The position numbers and the translations under genes are program-made. A stretch of DNA of 64,000 nucleotides, from NCBI RefSeq assembly GCF_963678635.1, contig NC_087064.1:48531346-48595345 (forward strand), read 5' to 3'. This document shows, piece by piece, positions 56,701 to 64,000 of this stretch. The first letter of the stretch is position 1, and every line of letters starts with the position of its first letter. The notes under the pieces were generated by a model. That model was not told the origin of the DNA. It made no database searches and saw nothing but the letters and a program-made list of their open reading frames with translations. The stretch is from Symsagittifera roscoffensis. Lineage: Eukaryota; Xenacoelomorpha; Acoela; Convolutidae.

Positions 56701-59700
56701 CAATAGGAATAGAAACTACTCCTATAATCGAAATAGAAGTTATTCAAACAACCGAAACCAGAATTATCCGAACAATCGATCAAGGAATAACTCATATAAT
56801 AGATCGAACTATAACAGACCAAACAATAATTATCAAAACAGATCGCGAAATAATTCACAAAATCGACACCCAAGTTATAATAATCGTTATAGAAATTATT
56901 CCCAATCACCACACCGGAATAATAATCACTACAATAACTCTAATAATCGTCATAGAAGTAGTACACCTAAACATCAAAGACAAATCAATCAAGTACAAGC
57001 TAACCCAGAAACAACATCAGACCCCCCAGGTATTGATGACACAGTAACTGATACGTTACAACTCAATCAAATAAACTGTACATCATCAGATTCAGAAAGT
57101 GATACTGAAAACACTCTTGCTATCAATATGATAAAAGTCGAAAATGACTATGAATCTGTCATATATGAACAACCCTTTCCATCACACATATATGAAAATC
57201 AATCAGAATTTCTTCAAAATCATTACACTACACCCATAAATTCCACACCAACAACGCAAGAAATAAATGCAAAAATTACTACAGAACAACCCAATCAAAA
57301 TGTCAAAACAAAATGCTTAAATACAAACCACATTTATCAAAATATACAAAAAGAACAACCCAAAGAAAAAATTTGGACAATACCATTTCTCTTAGAAAGC
57401 CCAAGAAATAAAGAATTTCAACCACCAGACCTTGAAATAGATTTTTTAATTGATTCAGGAGCAGAATCAAACATAATAAACATTCCCACATGGAATGAAA
57501 TAAAAACTTTACACCCAAAGCTAACACCTCTTGAAACCTCCAGTAAGCTAGCAACAGCACAAGGATCAACATTGATAAACTACGGAAAAATCCAATTATT
57601 TCTCCTCCCTACCAGAACAATGGAGCAAAGCAAAATTCTAAACAAGCCATTTAAACAAATATTCCATATCACTGATATTAAATATAATATCATTGGAATA
57701 CCATTTATTTCAAAGTATATACCAACAATTAACATACTAAATAGTAAAATATTAATCAAAGATAAATATACAAAAACAAAAGAAACATCATTAACATTTT
57801 TTCAAAGATTAAATAAACAACCACCATTCTTTTCAAAATTTTATCCGATATTTAACCAACAAAGAAAACACCTGAAACCACTATCAGGAAACATCTATAA
57901 TTTTTCAATAAAACAAGTTCATCAATATGATAAAGAACAAAACAAACAAAAATTTTATATGTCAGATTTTGAATTCAAACCTATTCATAAATTTTTCAAA
58001 ATCACAATCTCTTCAATAAAATATTTGAAAAATTCGAATTCAGATATTATTTCCTTACATGTTTATAACAACACACCTTACCAAGTAACATTACCTTTAG
58101 GACTTTTAGGATATTGTGAAACCAACGCTACAATATCACCAATACACGAAAAAGCCTATCGCGTAAATAATATACTCCAATTACTAGATATTTGCCAATC
58201 TACAATTCTTAATGAAGAATTATCTATAAATAATATAATAAGTAACGAAAACAGAAATACGGATTATTTCACAAAAACTCCATATTTCAAACCTACATTC
58301 AACATAAGTAACTACACAGAGAACCAACAAAAATTTTTAACAATGTTTAATTTCCAACATTCACAAATAACACAAGACGAATTCGAAAAGTTAGCCAAAC
58401 AGCTAATTAAATATTCATCAGTCTATGCAACATCAAAATTCGATGTTGGCAAAATCAGTTCATCACTACATCTCCCATTAAAACCAGACGCAGTTTTCAA
58501 AAAACAAAGAGCAAGTAAAGTACCAATTCACTTACATGATAAAGTAAACAGATTACTCGATATTTTAGAACAATACAACATTATATCACCAGTTAATAAA
58601 GAAGAACAACCAAAAGGCAACACATTCATCAACCCCGTTATCATTCTAGCTAAAGGAGAATCATTGAAAATCGTTCTCGATGCTAGATACCTCAATTCAC
58701 TCATAGATGAATCAAAATGTAATTGGCCCATTGAACCAATACAAGTTATTTTAACAAAAATAAACGGCAAATACTTCACAACCGCCGATATGAATAGTGC
58801 ATACAATCAAATGCCACTAGATGAACAATCACGACGTTTAACACAATTTGTTATCGGAAACCAACAATATGAATTCAACCGCTTATTCTATGGAATATCC
58901 ATAGGACCAGCAGCATTTTCAGCCTTTATGAGCAAAATTTTTAGACCACTAATACTCAAGAAAAACGCAATCACCTATTTAGACGATGTTTTTATGCAAT
59001 CACAAACAAAAGACGAAATGTTCACAGTTTTAGAAACATATCACCAAATATTTCAGAATGAAAATCTGAAGGCCGCCCCCGATAAATCACACTTCTTTTT
59101 GACAAGAGTTAAATTCTTAGGACATAACATAGAAAGAAAAACAATCACTCCACTGAAATCACGCATTGACGCTATTCAAAAACTTCAACCACCGACAAAT
59201 AAAAAGAAAATCCAAGAATTCCTTGGAATGTTAAACTTCTTAAGTAAATATGTTTATAAAATGCAATTATATCTACGACCATTTTACAACATCCTTAGAC
59301 AACAAAATAATTTTGAATGGAATACAGAACATCAAGCACGATTCGAAGAAATAAAGAAACTTTTAACTGAACAAATTTCAAACACAATTCCAGACCCTGA
59401 TCAACCATTTTATGCAATGTGCGATGCTTCGAACTTTGGCATCGGCGCAGCATTATTACAATCACATAATGGTACAAATAAAATGAATTTGATATCAGCA
59501 AATTCCCGATTATTCACTCAAGCAGAGCTACGACTCTCAACTCTAATGAGAGAATGTACAGCCATAATATATACACTGACAGAATATGAATTTCTGATAC
59601 TTGGATCAAAACATCCCACAGTTTTATTCACAGACCACAAACCAATCATTTTTCTTTTCACACAGAAATCTAACCCAAACCACCGAGTTTACAGATTTCA

Positions 59701-61996
59701 ATTAATTCTAATGAAGTTTCCAAACTTACATATAGTTTGGACTGCAGGAAAAAATCTTGCATTACCAGACACCTTAAGTCGAAATACACCACCTGAATTA
59801 CTTACACGAAAAACAACAGTTGAAATACCCAAAAACATAAAATTCTACCTTGCAGAAAACGAAACATCACCCCGATTAGAATGCAAATATGCAGTAAAAA
59901 CTGATATTGAACAATCACAAATAAATAATTTACAACATTTCCCACTTTATTTAGATTGTCAAAATAATCATTATGAAGTTGACCTACTTGGAACATCAAC
60001 TTTCAAACCAATCCCATATTCTCAATGGATAAAAAATAACACCCAACAAAAACGAACAAAACAACACCTACCTAAGAAAGACCATTTTCCACTAATTGAA
60101 AAAGAAGATTTAACTGATAAAATAAATTTATCAGGACCACAAACAAATGATTCAAAATACACAATAAATCAAGTTTTTGACCTTCACGACCCACTTGATA
60201 CAATACCCTTATCTAAATTAGAAATCGAAAACATTTTTCTCCCCCCAACAGAAACAATTACAATTTCAACACTGAAACAATATCAAAACCTTGACCCAGT
60301 AATTCGACAACTAAAATCATGGCACAAATATAAAACTAAACCTATCAAAGCAGATTCAACCATTCTAGGAAACAAAACACTCCTCCGATACTTTCGCAAG
60401 TTTAACAATACAACAATTAACGAAAATACAGACCTTTTAGAATACAATTTAAACGAATCCACAGTCCCCTGTCTCCCTATAAGTATGATTCTTATAGCTT
60501 TTAATATTTCACATACACAAAATATTAAAGGACACTCTGGATCAGAGAAAACATATTCAAATTTTATACAAAATTTTTACTTCCCAAATGCACCAATTTG
60601 GATAAAAGTACTATGCAATGATTGTATAGTATGTCAACTAAATAAACCTTACCCAAATCAAAAACAAATAGCACAAAAACAAGATTTTAAAGGACAAAGT
60701 CTGTACTTTAATCACCGTATCTCATTTGATACTAAAGGCCCAATTTCACCCTCATCAGAAGGAAACTCCTACATTATGGTAATTGTTGACGCATTTACAC
60801 ATTATGTAGCACTTAACCCAGTACCACATTGTAACGCTTATTACGCATACACAACACTCTATGAACACTGGATAGCAAAATTTGGACTACCAGAAATTTT
60901 AGTTACAGACAATGGTACAGAATTCATAAATAATGAAATAATAACACTATGTCATTTATACAACATTAAACACAAACCACGTACATCTCATGCACCTTGG
61001 ACAAACGGCTTAGTCGAAGGTATGAACCGTTCACTACAAGAATATCTTAGATGTATCATCAACGGAAATGATACAAAATATACCGAATGGTCAGCAGATG
61101 TAAAATTATTTCCCTTAGCATATAATTCACAAATTACGACAACTTTAGGAATGTCACCATATGAAATGGTTTTTAACCAAAAGCCACGCAAACCAATAAT
61201 GTTTACAGCAAATTCACATAAAAACGCACAAGGTTATTGTCAACCAAATAAAGACTCAATTTGTTATAACCTACCATTACATACGCACGATGAAGATCAT
61301 TTTCATCACCCACAAATTCTTAAATTAGCCTCCGGTACACACACCGAATGGATTTTAAATAGAGATAAGAAACACAATGAAATTTACCAAAAAATAACGA
61401 AAAAGTTATTACAAAGACAAAATATAAATGAACAAATCAATTCACGTTTTACACCAGCTTCCGATTTAAAAATTGGAACATTTGTTTTAATACCTAATTT
61501 TAATACTCACAAAGGAATTTCTAAAAAATTACAACCCCTCCGAAAAGGACCCTACCAAATAATTGCAAAACCCACAGATGTCACATATAAAATTATCGAC
61601 TCAAACAAAAAAGAAATCGTTCAACATCGAAACAACCTATTACCTTATTACCCAAAAGAATACGCACTCCGCGAATTAACCCAATTATATTCTTTCACAG
61701 GATTAAAAATCATTCAAAATGAACCACATCTGAAAAACACAGAACAAAATGATAACCCCACCGAAAATCAAAACACAAAACCAACCGCTACCAAAAGCAC
61801 TACAAAAAATCTAGACCATAAAGAATCCCAAAAACAAAGAAAAAATAGAAAAATGACAGAACAAATAATACCCCAAGAAGAAATAGACAAATCAGAACAT
61901 AGAAAAACAACAAGACTCCGAAATCAACCACGTAAAAACTACAAAATGTTCATCCCCCAATCTAAAATATTAAAGAAAGTAGAATTTAAAAAGTAA
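53768..61996 (+). CDS. Gag-Pol polyprotein (2742 aa)
   Basis: A single uninterrupted frame. Gag: residues 1 to about 1100, with a Gln/Pro/Asn-rich part, a capsid-like region (about 600-790), a zinc knuckle CX2CX4HX4C from C842, then an Arg/Ser/Asn/Tyr-rich tail (about 890-1077). Aspartic protease: DSGAES at D1229. Reverse transcriptase: TADMNSAYNQM and YLDD at 1737-1740. RNase H: CDASNFG at D1886. Integrase: H2249, H2256, C2286, C2289 zinc site, then D2321, D2381, E2417 with exact D-35-E spacing, and a GPY-like motif (RKGPYQII). Gag and Pol share one frame, so no frameshift is needed between them; how the Gag to Pol ratio is set is unknown. All catalytic residues are present, so this is a potentially active element. 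Confidence 0.97.
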   Translation: MSSTHTPGEETPDDDEIFPFIVDADTDRGQHIFCQNLLVNLFEPGISPCKTEFPDVKIKRQIIDHYLKDICNITQQYGIYSIEFTSPNHNNRTYTIQTDDLDLEFSKVFSEYIKSIQYHNSQRANSIFTNEVFALIYSYISILENELPLTNVSPTETSKHLRVRHEITLLSSYLNIIKENFTKDDVSQHTKHDLQKILAWFIIDYFTHNIDLIAQARKNFRPQNSNDDTAITEESDYVWDPEWSHPAFINFPQSISSQAIGTISYIRDYVRVIPLTIDATPLNYNTFLPDTQNNSLNSTVIHNENLNGTRNLTQQDIQTPSHFINEEIVHTTTTQQSISPIRPNLTTPRNTNPSQTQVTLQSTVKPSVAPKYSHMDYQTYRPMTIPSKARKTFNRNNFADHNYNYTHPSKTNYQPRRNFNQYTKPRNWDNPTAQYNSKNFQPNPPQDRSENYPFFQQNKNKKQTSYQMDYLLSDDDFLQPDIFAQNTQEYRRQGIQKTRTNHRNFSPQSIDAQYQQPIQQQNPINIQSFQPIQQQNPMTTHSYQPSQMQNEIPLPYYLQQHEITRNQLSNFSQMPNAAESLQMTMIPYLMGGSSITSNKPLMVFTGTDPEYSVEDYLNAVTANLILNIGPEPINTPLHQNWIHRRTALIQTTLDGAAQKWFSVLPQEIKSNWKRFTQEFSKMFDSERNKQQQRVLCNEIRRLPNETIKQIAVRIETLVRKAYSLNTHDYKNTKMTEILMMTLTPQLRKIAIKKRASHPSSIREPDLDFRKLVDKLEQAEITMKLEETENLKLQYVNKIETTPTNINNIQESETDLVEKITEILNIYEKNPNFKGKPSFKKWCNYCRRYGHSISECRQKQQDSQNKPQKYKEPNKSFYQYMKKDQNLPNKNVYSNNSSGKPLPNNTSYTRNQSPYNSSYRGRSPERRNTYNSSQNHYNRPNSRNNYSRSNSNTQRFVSRSNSQSRNNYYPNNQSRNSSYNRNRNYSYNRNRSYSNNRNQNYPNNRSRNNSYNRSNYNRPNNNYQNRSRNNSQNRHPSYNNRYRNYSQSPHRNNNHYNNSNNRHRSSTPKHQRQINQVQANPETTSDPPGIDDTVTDTLQLNQINCTSSDSESDTENTLAINMIKVENDYESVIYEQPFPSHIYENQSEFLQNHYTTPINSTPTTQEINAKITTEQPNQNVKTKCLNTNHIYQNIQKEQPKEKIWTIPFLLESPRNKEFQPPDLEIDFLIDSGAESNIINIPTWNEIKTLHPKLTPLETSSKLATAQGSTLINYGKIQLFLLPTRTMEQSKILNKPFKQIFHITDIKYNIIGIPFISKYIPTINILNSKILIKDKYTKTKETSLTFFQRLNKQPPFFSKFYPIFNQQRKHLKPLSGNIYNFSIKQVHQYDKEQNKQKFYMSDFEFKPIHKFFKITISSIKYLKNSNSDIISLHVYNNTPYQVTLPLGLLGYCETNATISPIHEKAYRVNNILQLLDICQSTILNEELSINNIISNENRNTDYFTKTPYFKPTFNISNYTENQQKFLTMFNFQHSQITQDEFEKLAKQLIKYSSVYATSKFDVGKISSSLHLPLKPDAVFKKQRASKVPIHLHDKVNRLLDILEQYNIISPVNKEEQPKGNTFINPVIILAKGESLKIVLDARYLNSLIDESKCNWPIEPIQVILTKINGKYFTTADMNSAYNQMPLDEQSRRLTQFVIGNQQYEFNRLFYGISIGPAAFSAFMSKIFRPLILKKNAITYLDDVFMQSQTKDEMFTVLETYHQIFQNENLKAAPDKSHFFLTRVKFLGHNIERKTITPLKSRIDAIQKLQPPTNKKKIQEFLGMLNFLSKYVYKMQLYLRPFYNILRQQNNFEWNTEHQARFEEIKKLLTEQISNTIPDPDQPFYAMCDASNFGIGAALLQSHNGTNKMNLISANSRLFTQAELRLSTLMRECTAIIYTLTEYEFLILGSKHPTVLFTDHKPIIFLFTQKSNPNHRVYRFQLILMKFPNLHIVWTAGKNLALPDTLSRNTPPELLTRKTTVEIPKNIKFYLAENETSPRLECKYAVKTDIEQSQINNLQHFPLYLDCQNNHYEVDLLGTSTFKPIPYSQWIKNNTQQKRTKQHLPKKDHFPLIEKEDLTDKINLSGPQTNDSKYTINQVFDLHDPLDTIPLSKLEIENIFLPPTETITISTLKQYQNLDPVIRQLKSWHKYKTKPIKADSTILGNKTLLRYFRKFNNTTINENTDLLEYNLNESTVPCLPISMILIAFNISHTQNIKGHSGSEKTYSNFIQNFYFPNAPIWIKVLCNDCIVCQLNKPYPNQKQIAQKQDFKGQSLYFNHRISFDTKGPISPSSEGNSYIMVIVDAFTHYVALNPVPHCNAYYAYTTLYEHWIAKFGLPEILVTDNGTEFINNEIITLCHLYNIKHKPRTSHAPWTNGLVEGMNRSLQEYLRCIINGNDTKYTEWSADVKLFPLAYNSQITTTLGMSPYEMVFNQKPRKPIMFTANSHKNAQGYCQPNKDSICYNLPLHTHDEDHFHHPQILKLASGTHTEWILNRDKKHNEIYQKITKKLLQRQNINEQINSRFTPASDLKIGTFVLIPNFNTHKGISKKLQPLRKGPYQIIAKPTDVTYKIIDSNKKEIVQHRNNLLPYYPKEYALRELTQLYSFTGLKIIQNEPHLKNTEQNDNPTENQNTKPTATKSTTKNLDHKESQKQRKNRKMTEQIIPQEEIDKSEHRKTTRLRNQPRKNYKMFIPQSKILKKVEFKK

Positions 61997-62597
61997 TTTT
62001 AAAATTTTATACTTCACAATCTTGAAACCTCCGTAACATTTTTCATTTCCATTTTTCAAAATAACATGCTCACAAAGTACGCAATAATTCTAGTTCAAAA
62101 TAGACCAATAGGATTCATCCAATCCGCCACTTTCTCTAACTCAAACTAAGATCAATTAGACGAATAATCTAGAACTCCAGGCACATCTCTAACTATAACT
62201 TTACAACCTCCAGGTCAAAAATAAGCAAACCACTCCAACTTGACAGCTAAAATAAATATCACCATAATACCGTACCCCTCCCTTATCTAATAACCCAAAG
62301 ATCAACAATATTTCCCCAACTCAGACCACGAATACCCCCAAAACAAATTTGATAACTTAGCCTAAAGTCACAAAATGAAGATTTTAATTAGCCTAAAGTA
62401 TAAAAATCTCACCATACCCCGGATCATTTGACAAACAAAAATAAAGAAAAAGACGACCTCCCAGTCACCATGAAAATTGCCCCCAACAATTTTTTACGAA
62501 ACTCAACCCACTTGTCAAAAAACTAATAAATAATTCGACCACACTAGAAAATCGCCTCAAACAGCAAAAAATATTCGACCAAGAGATCATTTCTTAA
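61997..62597 (+). other. Non-coding gap between pol and the membrane ORFs
   Basis: The 600 bases are without a usable frame. Splice acceptors for an ORF3 mRNA may lie here or in the next 400 bases, for example near TATCCACAG (62800). Confidence 0.4.
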
Positions 62598-62828
62598 ATG
62601 CTTTTCTCTCAAACAGTCGCTCAAATATTTATCAATTTTAAACATTTTTTTTCAATACTTCAAGCCTTTATAATATTTCTTTTTGATATCATTGAATCTT
62701 TTCTAATAATCATAATAATTTTTTGTAACATTTTTTTAATTTTCTACACAATAATTGAACTATTCCTCCAACTTTCCAAAACCCTTGAATATATCCACAG
62801 GTACGATTTTAACAACTTGTCTAAATGA
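62598..62828 (+). CDS. Small membrane ORF A (76 aa)
   Basis: It starts MLFSQTVAQIF. A long hydrophobic stretch (IIFLFDIIESFLIIIIIFC and the residues after it) would form one or two membrane helices. It ends TGA inside an ATGA overlap with ORF B. No known family. Not visible in copies L or M because that region is absent there. Confidence 0.5.
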   Translation: MLFSQTVAQIFINFKHFFSILQAFIIFLFDIIESFLIIIIIFCNIFLIFYTIIELFLQLSKTLEYIHRYDFNNLSK

Positions 62829-63013
62829 TACGAACAATTTTCAGTAGAACTGATATTTTTTTATTGTTTGTAATTTTCATAACATTTCTATCATCCCTCA
62901 TTTTGACAATATGTAAATGTATAAAGAAAGCAATCATCACATTTGCCCTAGCAACAATTTTTCTAATTCTTTTTTTAGAAGAATATTATAATAAACATAA
63001 ACCTTCTCACTAA
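62825..63013 (+). CDS. Small membrane ORF B (62 aa)
   Basis: Its ATG overlaps the stop of ORF A (ATGA). Two hydrophobic segments (IFLLFVIFITFLSSLIL and IITFALATIFLILFL) are separated by CKCIKK, giving a hairpin-type membrane protein. It ends five bases before the open frame of ORF3. The overlap suggests stop-start translation of the pair. No known family. Confidence 0.5.
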   Translation: MIRTIFSRTDIFLLFVIFITFLSSLILTICKCIKKAIITFALATIFLILFLEEYYNKHKPSH

Positions 63014-63017
63014 AGTA

Positions 63018-64000
63018 ACAATTCAAAAATCCATCAAAAATTGCTACCCAACAGTCACAGAATCAGTCTTCACCGACATCATCCCAAGATAATTCAACAC
63101 CACCTTCAACCACTCAAAATCCTCAAACATCTACACGAATTTCTTTTCAAGACAATCCATACACTTTTGAAGAACGGCACGCTCGTTTATCTGAACCACT
63201 AGAACCAGTTCAACGACAAGCATCCCTAAGTGAACCAACATATAATCTTTACCCAACACTACCACAAGAACTAAGTAGAATACGAAACCTTAGTCAAAAC
63301 CAAAACACAGCAGAAATAAATAGACAAATTATACATCCTCGACGAAATAGAAATTTTCAAACTCCCCGAGTACATTTTGATATACCTCAATCCCCAACAC
63401 AAACCACTCCAGAAAACACCACTGGTATCACACCAGAAACTCCTACACCTTTTTCACAACGAAGCACTTCAAGTCTACCTTCAGACTACTTAGGTTCAAC
63501 ACCAACATCTGAACAGATACGTGAAAATCCCTTTAACCCCCCAAACCTAACATCACGACTGCCATATTGGACTACAAATTCATTCACACAAGGTGAACCA
63601 AATTTAGTCAATGACCCCATAGATATTTCTACGGATACAACAACATCCTCATCACTACCAGAAACATTATCACTACCATCAACACCATCAATAAGTCAAT
63701 TTTCACCACTACCCTTTAACTTAAATTTTCCAAATAATCTCGACGCCAGATATCGAGAACAATCATCAATAAATATTCCTTTAAGATTAGATTGGAACAC
63801 ATTCACAGCACCTCCACCACTATTTGGACAACATCAAGAAAGTAACCGCCTTCATAACTGGGCACTTAATAGATTACAATATCGCCAAGATATTCACAAC
63901 GATATCCGTGATCACAATATTCAAATACTCCAACAAAACAGTTTACAATTAAAGTTTGAAATCACAGTTAAGTTAAATAACATTACCCAACATCCCTACC
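63018..64000 (+). CDS. ORF3 (env-like), N-terminal part, no ATG, runs off the window
   Basis: It is open from just after a TAA at 63015 to the window end, with no in-frame ATG in the stretch read. It starts Gln/Ser/Thr/Pro-rich. From 63188 it matches copy L ORF3 closely. The missing ATG implies splicing from an upstream start, as for many env genes, or readthrough. The envelope role is inferred from position and from the membrane segments in copy L. Confidence 0.75.

Larger units (their letters stand above)
51655..64000 (+). mobile_element. Env-bearing Ty3/Gypsy LTR element, copy R (most intact; 3' end outside window)
   Basis: Order: 5' LTR, PBS, ORF0, structured leader, ORF1, Gag-Pol of 2742 codons without a stop, two small membrane ORFs, and the start of ORF3. 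The pol order protease, RT, RNase H, integrase is that of Ty3/Gypsy (Metaviridae). With ORF3 about 4.4 kb long and a 1.6 kb 3' region (from copy L), the whole would be about 18 kb, large for this class. Copy R could be recently active. Confidence 0.95.

Noticed and set aside
54960-57047. Alternative-frame ORFs inside Gag (54960-55298, 56160-56408, 56436-57047 and minus-strand ones)
   Set aside because: They overlap the 2742-codon Gag-Pol and come from low-complexity composition; no sign of separate selection.

Overview
The window is AT-rich, intron-containing animal DNA. The evidence is a metazoan TRPM-type ion-channel gene with phase-consistent GT/AG introns, pyrimidine-rich 3' splice sites, LTR and non-LTR retrotransposons, MITEs, and a satellite array. 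Short U-rich acceptors would fit a nematode or similar small invertebrate, but this is only a guess. A run of exactly 200 Ns (7410-7609) marks an assembly gap. Mobile and repetitive DNA fills most of the window.

Layout. (1) 1-6265: 3' half of a Ty3/Gypsy-type, env-bearing LTR element (copy L, plus strand), consisting of a decayed ORF3, a 3' non-coding region and an LTR. (2) 6266-12.5 kb: gene-free MITE and dispersed-repeat country. (3) 12.5-20.1 kb: a tandemly duplicated two-exon block. The first copy is broken. The second has open exons and was later split by a dead non-LTR retrotransposon, a hAT-like MITE and a short minus-strand retroposon. These exons may be the upstream part of the TRPM gene, but this is not proven. 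(4) 22.65-31.4 kb: a decayed minus-strand copy of the same LTR element (copy M) with both LTRs. (5) 32.1-37.9 kb: TRPM-like channel, five exons in perfect phase but with one in-frame TAG. A 1.07 kb foldback element lies in its last intron. (6) 38.07-47.47 kb: three nearly identical 3.14 kb tandem units, each holding a TIR element with 10-bp direct repeats, a tRNA-like segment and about ten 76-bp subrepeats. (7) 48.0-49.85 kb, minus strand: SGNH-hydrolase exons joined in phase to AlkB dioxygenase exons, with a ubiquitin-protease Cys box just upstream. (8) 50.2-51.06 kb: AAAT-rich higher-order repeat. (9) 51.65 kb to the end: a largely intact LTR element (copy R), running LTR, PBS, small conserved ORF0, structured leader, ORF1, a 2742-aa Gag-Pol, two tiny overlapping membrane ORFs, then an ORF3 without its own ATG that leaves the window.

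The most unusual items are the SGNH-AlkB (possibly USP-SGNH-AlkB) gene and the LTR element's extra parts. Those parts are ORF0 conserved between two copies, ORF1, the membrane ORF pair, and an ORF3 whose frame continues about 340 codons past its membrane segments. L, M and R can be compared with each other, which separates conserved structure from chance. All comparisons were made by eye; no search or alignment program was run.
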